Assembly (NCBI GenBank): GCA_030602265.1
Contig: JAUWAB010000003.1
Location: forward strand, 62,001 to 126,000
Source: Prolixibacteraceae bacterium
GTDB taxonomy: Bacteria; Bacteroidota; Bacteroidia; Bacteroidales; Prolixibacteraceae
Direction: 5' to 3'
DNA length: 64,000 nt
Positions 43,874-53,367 of the stretch are shown here, one piece after another; position 1 is the stretch's first letter; the number at the start of each line of letters is the position of its first letter. The notes beneath the pieces are model-generated. The model saw only the letters and a program-made list of their open reading frames with translations. It did no database searches and had not been told where the DNA came from. A program made the position numbers and the translations under genes.

Positions 43874-44446
43874 CTACAGCCCGTTACTGACCAGTTTCTC
43901 AATCACTTCCGGATAATACCGGTGTTCCAGCTCATGAATTTTCTCAGCCAGGGATTCGGCCGTATCCGATTCGTCCACCCGGCATTTCGCCTGAAAAATG
44001 ATATTTCCTTCATCATAATGCTCATTCACATGGTGTATGGTAATCCCCGAAAAGGGCTCCCGGTTCTGAATGACTGCCTCATGGACACGCATGCCATACA
44101 TATTTTTCCCGCCATATTCAGGTAATAAGGCAGGATGAATATTGATTATTTTAAACTTCCGTACCATTTTTTCAGGCACAAGCCATAAAAATCCTGCCAA
44201 AACCACAAGGTTAATTTTTCGTATTGTGAGAAAATTTTCAACTTCCGGGGTTTCGTAAAACTGATTCCGGTTAAATACAAAGGTTTCAATGTTCATTTTT
44301 TCTGCCCTTTGCAGAGCATAGGCATACGGCTTGTTCGACAACAGACACACTACTTTAATATGCTTGTTATCAGCAAAGTATTCCATAATTTTTTGGGCAT
44401 TGCTGCCCGAGCCAGACGCCATAATTGCCAATCGGATCATATCCAT
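43874..44446 (-). CDS. purN: Phosphoribosylglycinamide formyltransferase
   Basis: A 190-residue GAR transformylase, which transfers a formyl group from 10-formyl-THF to GAR in purine synthesis. Motifs: ASGSGSNAQ at the start, the substrate-binding INIHPALLPEYGGKNMYG with catalytic Asn/His, and SGITIHHVNEHYDEGNIIFQ with the catalytic Asp. Length is normal. It appears monocistronic, divergent from acpP. An alternate start two codons in (MIRLAIM) is possible. Confidence 0.95.
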   Translation of the reverse strand: MDMIRLAIMASGSGSNAQKIMEYFADNKHIKVVCLLSNKPYAYALQRAEKMNIETFVFNRNQFYETPEVENFLTIRKINLVVLAGFLWLVPEKMVRKFKIINIHPALLPEYGGKNMYGMRVHEAVIQNREPFSGITIHHVNEHYDEGNIIFQAKCRVDESDTAESLAEKIHELEHRYYPEVIEKLVSNGL

Positions 44447-44548
44447 TTCAGTATTGATTTTAAATTGGAATATTGGACCTATATGTTCTATTTTAGCTCA
44501 TTATGAGGCATATGATAGGGATGGGCCCAATATTTTTTATTGCATTTC

Positions 44549-44580
44549 TTTGAAATATAGATTGTAAATTTATTACTTTG
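44549..44580 (+). promoter_or_regulatory. Promoter of acpP
   Basis: TTTG at 44549-44552 and TTACTTTG at 44573-44580 are 20 bases apart, fitting the Bacteroidota -33/-7 promoter (TTTG and TAnnTTTG) with one mismatch in the -7 element. The acpP ATG is 50 bases further on. Confidence 0.5.
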
Positions 44581-44629
44581 CACCGAATTTTGAATAACCA
44601 TTTTTTAGTATTAACTTAAAATTTTTGCT

Positions 44630-44872
44630 ATGTCTGATATTGCATCAAAAGTAAAAGCAATCATCGTTGACAAATTAGGCGTCGATGAAAGTGAAGTAAC
44701 CAACGAGGCATCATTCACCAATGACCTTGGTGCTGATTCATTGGATACTGTTGAATTGATCATGGAATTTGAAAAGGAATTTGACCTGGCTATTCCGGAT
44801 GATCAGGCTGAGAAGATCTCCACCGTTGGTGAAGCCATTTCTCACATCGAAGAAGCCATTAAAAACAAATAA
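44630..44872 (+). CDS. acpP: Acyl carrier protein
   Basis: An 80-residue acidic carrier protein. The phosphopantetheine attachment site is Ser37 in [15 protein letters not shown]. It carries growing acyl chains in type II fatty-acid synthesis. It lies 17 bases before fabF, the standard order acpP-fabF-rnc. Confidence 0.97.
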   Translation: MSDIASKVKAIIVDKLGVDESEVTNEASFTNDLGADSLDTVELIMEFEKEFDLAIPDDQAEKISTVGEAISHIEEAIKNK

Positions 44873-44889
44873 TTGCAGAACTTTCATTT

Positions 44890-46131
44890 ATGGATTTGAA
44901 ACGGGTAGTAGTTACCGGTTTAGGTGCAATAACTCCACTTGGCAACTCGGTACAGGAGTATTGGGAAAACCTGGTAAAGGGAGTCAGTGGTGCCGGACCG
45001 ATAACCAAATTTGATGCTCAGTATCATAAGACAAAATTCGCCTGTGAGGTAAAAAACTTCGATCCGGCAGTTTACCTGGACAAGAAGGAAGCCCGCAAAC
45101 ACGACACATATACTCAGTTTGCGTTTGGTGCGGCCATTCAGGCAATGGAGGATTCGGGTATTGATATTGACAGTGTAGATAAAGACAGGGCCGGGGTAAT
45201 CTGGGGTTCAGGAATTGGTGGCCTTCAGACTTTCTTTGAGGAAGTCCAGGCATATAAACCTGAAAGGCCGCAATTTACTCCCTTCTTTATTCCCAAAATG
45301 ATCGCCAACATCGCCGGAGGTCTTTTATCCATCCGGTATGGTTTCAGGGGACCCAATTATACCACTGTTACTGCCTGTGCATCGGCATCTCATGCGATTA
45401 TTGAGGCTTTTAACAAAATCAGGCTTGGAAAGGTCGATTTTATGATAACCGGCGGTTCAGAAGCCGGGGTCAACGAAGCAGCAATGGCCGGCTTTAATTC
45501 CATGAGGGCTATTTCAACCAGAAATGACGACCCATCTACGGCCTCACGGCCTTTCGACAAAGACCGTGATGGCTTTGTTATGGGTGAGGGAGCAGGTGCC
45601 CTTATCCTTGAAGACCTTGACCACGCACTCAGAAGAGGAGCCAAAATTTACGCCGAGGTTGTCGGTGGCGGCATGTCGGCCGACGCTTACCATATGACTG
45701 CCCCCGACCCCGACGGTCTGGGCGCCAGACTGGTCATGAAATGGGCGGTAGAAGATGCAGGACTCGACCTGACCGATATCGATTATGTCAACGTGCACGG
45801 CACCTCCACCCCACTGGGCGACATAGCCGAACCCAAGGCAATCCTTGGCCTTTTCGGTGAACATGCCTATAAAATGAATATCAGTGCAACCAAATCAATG
45901 ACCGGGCACCTTTTGGGGGCTGCCGGCGCAGTCGAGGGCATCGCAACTATTCTTGCCCTGAAATATGGCATTATTCCACCTACTATAAACCATTTTACCG
46001 ACGATCCGGAAATTGACAATCGCCTGGATTTCACATTTAATAAAGCAAAAGAAAGAGATATCAAAGTGGCTATAAGCAATACCTTCGGTTTTGGAGGCCA
46101 CAATGCTACCATCGCATTCAAAAAATATTAA
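44890..46131 (+). CDS. fabF: Beta-ketoacyl-ACP synthase II
   Basis: A 413-residue condensing enzyme for chain elongation in fatty-acid synthesis. The catalytic triad is visible: Cys163 (VTACASASHAI), His303 (NVHGTSTPLGD) and His340 (KSMTGHLLGAAG). The GFGGHN end motif is present. It is co-transcribed with acpP and rnc. Confidence 0.97.
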   Translation: MDLKRVVVTGLGAITPLGNSVQEYWENLVKGVSGAGPITKFDAQYHKTKFACEVKNFDPAVYLDKKEARKHDTYTQFAFGAAIQAMEDSGIDIDSVDKDRAGVIWGSGIGGLQTFFEEVQAYKPERPQFTPFFIPKMIANIAGGLLSIRYGFRGPNYTTVTACASASHAIIEAFNKIRLGKVDFMITGGSEAGVNEAAMAGFNSMRAISTRNDDPSTASRPFDKDRDGFVMGEGAGALILEDLDHALRRGAKIYAEVVGGGMSADAYHMTAPDPDGLGARLVMKWAVEDAGLDLTDIDYVNVHGTSTPLGDIAEPKAILGLFGEHAYKMNISATKSMTGHLLGAAGAVEGIATILALKYGIIPPTINHFTDDPEIDNRLDFTFNKAKERDIKVAISNTFGFGGHNATIAFKKY

Positions 46132-46137
46132 AAGCCC

Positions 46138-46875
46138 GTGGTCAGAAGTTTGGCACAAAAAATAAAACTCTTTTCCTCACCCCGGAAAGAGTTTTATTTG
46201 TTTTTAAAAAATTTGATCGGTTTCTATCCCGGCAAGCTATCCTTTTACGACATTGCTTTTACCCACAGGTCTGCATCCAGGCTGGACACACAGGGAAATG
46301 TCGTAAACAATGAACGGCTTGAATACCTTGGAGATGCAATCCTTGGTGCTGTTATTGCCGATTTTCTCTACAACAGATTCCCACAGGAAGATGAAGGATT
46401 TCTAACCAAAATGAGGTCCAAGCTGGTAAACCGGGCAATCCTTACCAACCTGACCTATGAAATGGGACTGAACGTTTTTATCGACTCCAACGCCAACAAC
46501 GCCATCGATAAAAGCCATATTTACGGGGATGTCCTTGAAGCCCTCATCGGGGCGATTTATCTGGACCGCGGATATGATGCTTCCCGCTATTTTATCATTA
46601 AACGGATTATCCCCCGCTACATTGATCTTTACGAACTGGAACAACTGGATACCAATTTTAAAAGTAAATTGATTGAATGGAGCCAGAAAAACAAAAAACA
46701 GGTGAAGTTCGAGACCCAGGAGGAATACCCAAACGGAAGCAAACAACCTAAATTTGTAGCAATAGTAGAAATTGACGATAAAATACTCGGAAAAGGAACC
46801 GGAAGTTCAAAAAAAGAAGCACAGCAGAACGCAGCAAGGAACACCTTAGAGAAAATGGGTGTAGAATTACAATAG
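46138..46875 (+). CDS. rnc: Ribonuclease III
   Basis: A 245-residue double-strand-specific endoribonuclease that matures rRNA and regulates mRNAs. The catalytic signature is NNERLEYLGDAILGAVIADFLY, with DVLEALIGAIYLD; a double-stranded RNA-binding domain follows (about 175-245, KSKLIEWSQKNKKQVKFETQ and GSSKKEAQQNAARNTLEKMG). The start is GTG at 46138, six bases after the fabF stop; I see no ATG in a better place. Confidence 0.95.
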   Translation: MVRSLAQKIKLFSSPRKEFYLFLKNLIGFYPGKLSFYDIAFTHRSASRLDTQGNVVNNERLEYLGDAILGAVIADFLYNRFPQEDEGFLTKMRSKLVNRAILTNLTYEMGLNVFIDSNANNAIDKSHIYGDVLEALIGAIYLDRGYDASRYFIIKRIIPRYIDLYELEQLDTNFKSKLIEWSQKNKKQVKFETQEEYPNGSKQPKFVAIVEIDDKILGKGTGSSKKEAQQNAARNTLEKMGVELQ

Positions 46876-46950
46876 TACCTTCCATCCTTCCATGCGATGA
46901 ATAGGGTTTGAAGAAGCGTTTCCAAAGATTTGACCCTTATGTATTACACT

Positions 46951-47844
46951 ATGAATAAATCGTCTGCCACACTGAAAGACAAGTATATTAAAGTGGAAGG
47001 GTGGTCCTCCATTCTGTTGAATTCACTTTTGTTTATACTGAAATACTGGGCCGGAGTGGCGACAGGATCCATGGCTCTTATCGCTGATGCCTGGCACACC
47101 CTGTCAGACTCGGTTTCCTCTGTAATTGTACTGATTGGCGGTACCATCTCCCGAAAACCCGCCGACCATGACCACCCTTTCGGCCATGGACGGGTAGAAC
47201 ATATAACGGCCATAATAATTGGTGTTTTGCTTGCCATCATTGCATTCGACTTTATGGTTGGTGCCGTTGCGAAATTCGGAACCCGGGAGGCAACCGTATA
47301 CGGCACCATCGCATGGGTGGTTACCATTATTTCTGTCTTTGTCAAGGAAGCTATGGCTCAGTTTGCCTTCTTAGCAGCACGGAAAACCGGGTCAAATATC
47401 CTGTCTGCAGATGCCTGGCATCACCGTACCGATGCATTATCCTCCCTGCTTATATTAGCCGGACTATTCGTAGGGAAATATTTCTGGTGGACCGATGCCG
47501 TACTGACCTTTCTGGTTGCCCTGATGATCGGATATGCCAGTTACGACATCCTTAAAAAGGAGATCCATGCTCTGATGGGGGAACAACCATCCGAAGAACT
47601 ATTAGACCGGATTATTCAGACAGCACAGGGCTCATCCCAGATCCAGCTTCACCTTCACCACATACATATCCACTCCTATGGAGACCATACCGAATTAAGC
47701 TGCCATATCAAACTGCCTCCAGAAATGACCCTTGTTGAGGCACACGAAATCTGCACACGGGTAGAAAAAGACATATTGGAGAAATTCGGATTTATCACTA
47801 CAGTCCATCCTGAGCCGTTACCTGGCCCTGTTCCGCTGAAGTGA
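46951..47844 (+). CDS. Cation diffusion facilitator family transporter
   Basis: A 297-residue inner-membrane metal exporter from the chosen ATG. Six membrane helices are expected; metal sites lie in helix II (ADAWHTLSDS) and helix V (ADAWHHRTDALSS). A His-rich loop DHDHPFGHGRVEH and a cytoplasmic domain with HLHHIHIHSYGDHTELSCHIKLP follow. Likely substrates are zinc, iron or manganese. An in-frame ATG at 46939 is an alternative start. It converges on, and overlaps by 47 bases, the M23 peptidase gene. Confidence 0.9.
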   Translation: MNKSSATLKDKYIKVEGWSSILLNSLLFILKYWAGVATGSMALIADAWHTLSDSVSSVIVLIGGTISRKPADHDHPFGHGRVEHITAIIIGVLLAIIAFDFMVGAVAKFGTREATVYGTIAWVVTIISVFVKEAMAQFAFLAARKTGSNILSADAWHHRTDALSSLLILAGLFVGKYFWWTDAVLTFLVALMIGYASYDILKKEIHALMGEQPSEELLDRIIQTAQGSSQIQLHLHHIHIHSYGDHTELSCHIKLPPEMTLVEAHEICTRVEKDILEKFGFITTVHPEPLPGPVPLK

Positions 47845-49084
47845 GGTGCCCGTCCCACATGATCAGCTGCAAATCCCGGCTCAGTGAATCCCTTAAAGCA
47901 GCAAATCCTACAAAATTGTCGGGCTTAACCGGTTCGGAAGGCGGAGCCTCCATTCTGAGCGGATCAATCGGGGAACCATTCATGTAAACCCTGAAATCAA
48001 GATGGGGACCGGTTGACAAACCGGTCGATCCAACATAACCGATTACCTGTCCCTGGGTTACCCTTGAGCCTTTATTTACTCCCGGCCCAAATCCCCTGAG
48101 ATGCATATACACGGTGGTGTAAACAGAATTATGTTTTATCCTGACAAAATTTCCGGCTCCTCCTGCCTGGTACCCACGTTCCTGAACAATGCCGTCACCA
48201 ATGGTTAAAACCGGCGTTCCGGCAGGAGCAGCATAATCAACTCCGTGATGTGGCCTGCGTATCTTCAGAATTGGATGCATCCTTCCGTGTGAAAAATGGG
48301 AGCTGACACGTGCCGCATATTTTAGCGGCGACTTCAGGAAAGCCTTGCGGAGACTTTGTCCCTCCCGGTCGAAATACTCGAACCTGTCGTCCTGATAGAA
48401 CCGGTAAGCACTATATACCTTGTTCATATGTTCAAACTCCACGGCGTGTACCGGACCGACTCCAACCGAGACACCATCGACGAACTGCTCTTCATACATC
48501 ACCCTGAAACGGTCGCCCTTCTGTATTCCAAAAAAATCAATAGTCCAGGCAAATATCTCCGACAATTCAACGGCAAGAATGGGACTAAGTCCGTTTTGAA
48601 CCAATGCGTTCCACAATGAGGAGTTAATCACCCCCCAGGCGGTTTTCTGAACCACCTCAACTTCACGCTGACCCGTAAAACTGTTCAGACTGTCGGTAAG
48701 ACTGAAAATAACATAATCAATCCTGTTATTCTCATAAACCAGAAACCGCGCAGTCCGGGCAGAATCCAAACTTTGAAAAATATAGAAATTATTGCCGCTC
48801 CTGATTCTCCTGACATCAAATACCTCTGCAGAATTCCTGGCCAGCTTGTCAACATCCGCCATACTTACACCAAATCCGGTCAATAAGTCCCCCAGATTCT
48901 GGTTGGGTTTAATTTTCCCTTCCACAACATGAAAAGAATCGACGGGTAAACCAAACCTTAATTCAGGAAGCGGTGCCTCGGTAATCTCTTCAAAATCATC
49001 ATATATCCGGTTATTCAGATAATACAGGGATAACACCCCCAAAACTGCCAGAAACAGAATAATCTCAGCCCAATATTTTCTCAT
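47798..49084 (-). CDS. M23-family peptidoglycan endopeptidase-like protein
   Basis: A 428-residue protein with an N-terminal membrane anchor (about 5-23), a middle region and a LytM/M23 domain. The first motif is H279-x3-D283 in HHGVDYAAPAGTP; TVYMH supplies His328. The usual HxH is GPHLDF, with His361 but Asp363 in place of the second zinc-binding His. It may still bind zinc through Asp, or act as a non-catalytic activator. It is probably periplasmic and acts on the cell wall. It lies one base after the YitT gene's stop side, in the same direction. Confidence 0.85.
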   Translation of the reverse strand: MRKYWAEIILFLAVLGVLSLYYLNNRIYDDFEEITEAPLPELRFGLPVDSFHVVEGKIKPNQNLGDLLTGFGVSMADVDKLARNSAEVFDVRRIRSGNNFYIFQSLDSARTARFLVYENNRIDYVIFSLTDSLNSFTGQREVEVVQKTAWGVINSSLWNALVQNGLSPILAVELSEIFAWTIDFFGIQKGDRFRVMYEEQFVDGVSVGVGPVHAVEFEHMNKVYSAYRFYQDDRFEYFDREGQSLRKAFLKSPLKYAARVSSHFSHGRMHPILKIRRPHHGVDYAAPAGTPVLTIGDGIVQERGYQAGGAGNFVRIKHNSVYTTVYMHLRGFGPGVNKGSRVTQGQVIGYVGSTGLSTGPHLDFRVYMNGSPIDPLRMEAPPSEPVKPDNFVGFAALRDSLSRDLQLIMWDGHLTSAEQGQVTAQDGL

Positions 49085-49085
49085 C

Positions 49086-49952
49086 CTATAATTTCAACTT
49101 GTCAAAACCTTGTCCGTAAACGCCCATTACACTTCCCATGGAAATAAATGCATCCGGATCGATTTCCTTGATTTTCCTGAAAATAGCACCGGTTTCACGT
49201 TTACGTACGACAGAAATAACGACTTTCACATTCTCTTTAGTATACCAGCCAGTCCCATCTATAACGGTTACCCCGCGATATCTCTGCTGATTTATAAAAT
49301 CGGCTATCTCATCGTATTTCCTCGAGAATATGAACATCTGGGCCGACCGGTTTGCCCCGCTAAGCACAGCATCAAGGGCATAGGAAACCACCCCCATGGT
49401 TACATATCCGTAAACCATTTTGTCGACCGACTTCAGTACCAGAAAGGAAGAGGCGATAATGATGACATCGCAGTACATGATCACCCTGCCGGGACTGATA
49501 TTGCGGTATTTCACCACAATAGCCGCGATAATGTCTGTACCTCCGGTGCTGCCCCCTTTTGAAAAAACTATTCCCAGACCAACCCCGGACAAAATTCCTC
49601 CCAAAACGGCTGAAAGGAAAGTATCGTCGACAAGGGGCTCACTGATCATTTTCTGGGTAAAGGTAAGGACCAGTGATACCACGATCATGCTGTATATGGT
49701 TTTGATCCCGAAGCTGGCACCCAGTACCCTGATGGCCACTGCAACCAGTATGATATTCACCAGAAAATAAGTTACCCCTACCGGAATTCCCGTAGCATAG
49801 AACAAGACTGCACCAATACCGCTGACCCCTCCCCCTGTGATTTGCGCAGGAATAATGAAAAGGGTCCATGCCAGCGAAAACATCACCAAACCAATGGTAA
49901 TGGCGAAATAATCCTCAAAGTTGATCAGTTGCTGTCTTAGTTTCTCCTTCAT
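49086..49952 (-). CDS. YitT-family membrane protein
   Basis: A 288-residue protein with about five membrane helices and a C-terminal DUF2179 domain (about 205-288, GANRSAQMFIFSRKYDEIADFI...RGVTVIDGTGWYTKENVKVVISVVRKRE). SKGGSTGGTDIIAAIVVKYRNISPGR is the family signature. Function of YitT proteins is not established; transport roles are suggested. It lies 15 bases after leuS and one base before the M23 gene, so all three may share a message. Confidence 0.88.
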   Translation of the reverse strand: MKEKLRQQLINFEDYFAITIGLVMFSLAWTLFIIPAQITGGGVSGIGAVLFYATGIPVGVTYFLVNIILVAVAIRVLGASFGIKTIYSMIVVSLVLTFTQKMISEPLVDDTFLSAVLGGILSGVGLGIVFSKGGSTGGTDIIAAIVVKYRNISPGRVIMYCDVIIIASSFLVLKSVDKMVYGYVTMGVVSYALDAVLSGANRSAQMFIFSRKYDEIADFINQQRYRGVTVIDGTGWYTKENVKVVISVVRKRETGAIFRKIKEIDPDAFISMGSVMGVYGQGFDKLKL

Positions 49953-49967
49953 GACCTGATTCCGGTT

Positions 49968-52616
49968 TTACACCACAACATTGATTATCTTGCCGGGTAC
50001 AACAATAATCTTCCTGGGATTTCTGCTTTCAAGATATCGGGCAGACTTTTCATACTGAAGGACGGCAGCCTCTATTTCCTTCACCGGCATATCAACAGGC
50101 AGTTCCATTTTGAAGCGCATTTTTCCGTTAAAAGAGACCGGGTACTCAAATGTATCCTCGACCAGGAGCTTCTCGTCGGCTTCAGGCCATGGCTCATAGG
50201 CAAGGGTCTCGTTCCCGCCGTACAACTGCCAGAGTTCCTCACCCAGATGAGGGGCAAACGGCGACAGCACCTTTGCGAAAGTCCGGGCGGTTTCAATGGT
50301 CACCCTGCCCTTCTTCAGGGCCAGGTTATTGAATACCATCAAGAAACTTATCGCGGTATTGAATTTCAGATTATCGATATCGGACGTAACCTTCCGGATG
50401 GTTTGGTGCAATGGTTTCAGTATCTCAGGATCCTCCTCACCTTCTGTAATATTGGACAGGTCGGTGAAAAACCGGTTGACCCTGTTCAGGAAATTGTAAA
50501 CTCCCTTCACACCACTGTCGGCCCAAGGTTTGCGTTCATCCAACGGCCCCATGAACATCTCGTATAAACGCAGGGAATCGGCACCGTATTTATGGACTAC
50601 ATCGTCGGGATTAACCACGTTTTTCAGTGATTTGGACATTTTGGCCACGATCTGGTTCAGCTCCTCCCCAGTTTCAGTATGATAGAACTTGCCTTCTTTC
50701 TCCTCAACCAGGTCGGAACTGACTTTTGCTCCGGTGGCTGTCTCATAGGCAAATGCCAGGATCATTCCCTGATTGTATAGTTTTGTGAAGGGTTCCGGGG
50801 TGGAAACTACGCCCAGATCATATAGTACTTTATGCCAGAACCGGCTGTATAGCAGGTGCAGGACAGCATGTTCCGCACCTCCCACATAGAGGTCAACGGG
50901 CATCCAGTACTGCTCAAGCTTCTTGTCAAATATCTCTTTGTTGTTGTGAGGATCAATATATCTCAAATAATACCAGCAAGAACCGGCCCACTGGGGCATG
51001 GTGTTGGTTTCCCGTCTGCCCTTGCGCCCGTCGGGACCTGTAACATAAAGCCACTCCCGGGCATTGGACAAGGGAGATTCTCCGCCTTCACCCGGCTCAT
51101 ATTTTTCCATGTCCGGCAACTCGACAGGGAGGTTTTCATCCAGCGACACACTCCCATCCTCCCAGTGGATTACCGGGAACGGTTCGCCCCAGTAACGCTG
51201 CCTGCTGAACAGCCAGTCACGGATCTTAAAGTTGACTGTTGCCCTGCCGATCCCTTGTTTTTCAAGCCATTCAATGGTGGCGGCAATTCCATCCGCTTTG
51301 TTCAGACCATTGATATTTAGCCCGGTTACCGGATTGGAAGAGTTTATATAGTTTCCGTCCTCTGTCCAGCAGGCTTTACCCTGCAGGACGAGTTCGCGCA
51401 GTTCTTCGCCGGCACCGACAGGATCGAGTATGCAATTAACCGGTAATCCGAACTTACCGGCAAATTCAAAGTCGCGGGTGTCATGTGCAGGTACTGCCAT
51501 GATGGCTCCCGTTCCATAACCCATAAGCACATAGTCGGCAACCCATATTGGGATGGGCTTTCCGGTTACCGGATTGATGGCATTCCGTCCGGTAAACACA
51601 CCCGTTTTCTCCTTGGCCAGCTCAGTCCGGTCGAGATCCGACTTTAATGAGGCCGCTTTTATATAATCCCTGACCTTCTCCAGGTGTTCCGGGGCAACTA
51701 TAGTTTCTGCAAGGGGATGCTCCGGGGAGATCACCATATACGTGGCCCCGAAAAGCGTATCCGGCCGGGTGGTATATACTTTGAGTTTCAGATCAGAACC
51801 CTCGATGGCAAAATCGACCTCAGCTCCGGATGACTTGCCTATCCAGTTGCGCTGCATGTCTTTAACCCCTTCAGGCCAGTCAAGCTCATCAAGCCCTTCG
51901 AGCAGCCGCTCTGCATAATGCGGAATTCTAAGCAACCATTGTTTCAGATTCTTCCTGATAACCTGATGACCGCACTTCTCATGAGAGCCGTCGGTGAGCA
52001 CCTCTTCATTAGCACAAACAGTGCGACAGGAATCACACCACCAGACCTGTGCATTATCGTAATAAGCCAGTCTCTTTCCGGCGATATAGGCATTTACAGC
52101 TTCATCACCGAGAGCAGAAACCGAAGCCGGTACCGGAAGTTCAGAAACGGGTCTGCCCTTTTTGAGCTCAGGATCGAACCAGGTATTGTAAAGCTGCAGA
52201 AATATCCATTGCGTCCATCTGAAATATCCGGGATCGGTGGTATTGATTTCCCTGTCCCAGTCATAACTGAGACCCAGTGACTTGATCTGCCTCCTGAAGG
52301 TATCGCAATTCTTCAGTGTGGTAATTGCCGGATGAGTTCCGGTCTGCATGGCATACTGTTCGGCAGGAAGACCAAAAGCATCCCATCCCATCGGATGCAA
52401 AACGTTAAATCCCTTCATCCGCTTGTAACGGCTGATGATATCGGTGGCGGTATAACCCTCCGGATGCCCCACATGTAAACCGGCACCCGATGGGTAAGGG
52501 AACATATCAAGGATGTAATATTTGGGTTTGGAGAAATCATTCAGTGTACGGAAGGTTTTATTTATCTCCCAGTACTGTTGCCATTTCGGCTCTATCTCCC
52601 AGAACTTGTAGTCCAT
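49968..52616 (-). CDS. leuS: Leucyl-tRNA synthetase
   Basis: An 882-residue class I synthetase. The HIGH-type motif is [14 protein letters not shown] near residue 47, KMSKS is in [11 protein letters not shown], and editing-domain features include [21 protein letters not shown] zinc-ribbon-like [13 protein letters not shown]...[10 protein letters not shown] is present. Length is near the usual 860-950 residues. Upstream of the start is a terminator of the DUF4332 gene. Confidence 0.97.
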   Translation of the reverse strand: MDYKFWEIEPKWQQYWEINKTFRTLNDFSKPKYYILDMFPYPSGAGLHVGHPEGYTATDIISRYKRMKGFNVLHPMGWDAFGLPAEQYAMQTGTHPAITTLKNCDTFRRQIKSLGLSYDWDREINTTDPGYFRWTQWIFLQLYNTWFDPELKKGRPVSELPVPASVSALGDEAVNAYIAGKRLAYYDNAQVWWCDSCRTVCANEEVLTDGSHEKCGHQVIRKNLKQWLLRIPHYAERLLEGLDELDWPEGVKDMQRNWIGKSSGAEVDFAIEGSDLKLKVYTTRPDTLFGATYMVISPEHPLAETIVAPEHLEKVRDYIKAASLKSDLDRTELAKEKTGVFTGRNAINPVTGKPIPIWVADYVLMGYGTGAIMAVPAHDTRDFEFAGKFGLPVNCILDPVGAGEELRELVLQGKACWTEDGNYINSSNPVTGLNINGLNKADGIAATIEWLEKQGIGRATVNFKIRDWLFSRQRYWGEPFPVIHWEDGSVSLDENLPVELPDMEKYEPGEGGESPLSNAREWLYVTGPDGRKGRRETNTMPQWAGSCWYYLRYIDPHNNKEIFDKKLEQYWMPVDLYVGGAEHAVLHLLYSRFWHKVLYDLGVVSTPEPFTKLYNQGMILAFAYETATGAKVSSDLVEEKEGKFYHTETGEELNQIVAKMSKSLKNVVNPDDVVHKYGADSLRLYEMFMGPLDERKPWADSGVKGVYNFLNRVNRFFTDLSNITEGEEDPEILKPLHQTIRKVTSDIDNLKFNTAISFLMVFNNLALKKGRVTIETARTFAKVLSPFAPHLGEELWQLYGGNETLAYEPWPEADEKLLVEDTFEYPVSFNGKMRFKMELPVDMPVKEIEAAVLQYEKSARYLESRNPRKIIVVPGKIINVVV

Positions 52617-52734
52617 ATTGCTTGCAGAATTACTTAGTAAAAAAAATGAGCTGCAAAGTTAGAAAAATGTTTATCAGCAGGGCATATACGATCGATTATT
52701 CCCTCCATTTAAGACATCTTTAACAACCGGGCGC

Positions 52735-52762
52735 AAAAAAAAAGCGCTTTTGCAAGCGCTTT
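52735..52762 (-). terminator. Intrinsic terminator of the DUF4332 gene
   Basis: On the minus strand AAAGCGCTT and AAGCGCTTT (52741-52762) form a 9-base stem with a 4-base loop, followed by a T run. It lies just past the DUF4332 stop. Confidence 0.85.
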
Positions 52763-52784
52763 GTATTCAAATAATTAACAGATG

Positions 52785-53192
52785 TCAATACGTAACCACA
52801 GGCGGAAGGTTTTTTGCCTGATCAACAAATTTCTGAACAACCTTTAATGCAGGTACCGCACGCGTAATTTTTTTCTCTGCCTGAACCTCAACCAGTTTCG
52901 CATAAAGATTTTCCGGATTACGGTTCCTGAGTTCCTTAACGGTGTCAACTCCCGCTGCTTCAAGCAATTCGGCAAATTGCGGACCAACTCCCTTGATACG
53001 GAACAGGTCTGCCATATTTACCCATTCCAAAATTTTTCCTTCATCAATTCCGGACGCATCAGCTATTGCCTTCCTGCCTGCACGGCTTGCCCCTTTTTCA
53101 AGCAATCCCTCAACAGACTTAATTTCTGCAGCCAACAACTTCTGGGAAAAAACCGGGCCAATTCCTTCAATTTGATCAATTCTTTTTGCCAT
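52785..53192 (-). CDS. DUF4332 helix-hairpin-helix protein
   Basis: A 135-residue protein with two helix-hairpin-helix-like units (IEGIGPVFSQKLLAAEIKSVEGLLEKG and IKGVGPQFAELLEAAGVDTVKELRNRNPENL), the DUF4332 architecture. HhH motifs usually bind DNA or RNA backbones without sequence preference. It is alone between its own terminator and an AT-rich gap, divergent from the HerA-like gene. Its cellular role is unknown. Confidence 0.85.
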   Translation of the reverse strand: MAKRIDQIEGIGPVFSQKLLAAEIKSVEGLLEKGASRAGRKAIADASGIDEGKILEWVNMADLFRIKGVGPQFAELLEAAGVDTVKELRNRNPENLYAKLVEVQAEKKITRAVPALKVVQKFVDQAKNLPPVVTY

Positions 53193-53334
53193 GACAGTAA
53201 TTTTAATTATTAGTAAAAGTAAGTGACTTATATGCCTCTAATTTACAAAGATTCCTACAAATGCTAATAATTATTCTGATAATCTTTTTAATTTAATTAT
53301 CTGTAATCATCTGATAAAAAAATGCTAAAAGGAT

Positions 53335-53342
53335 TAAATTTG
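53335..53342 (+). promoter_or_regulatory. -7 promoter element of the HerA-like gene
   Basis: TAAATTTG fits TAnnTTTG and lies 25 bases before the ATG at 53368. Confidence 0.5.
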
Positions 53343-53367
53343 TACCAATTGATTAAATTTTACGGAT

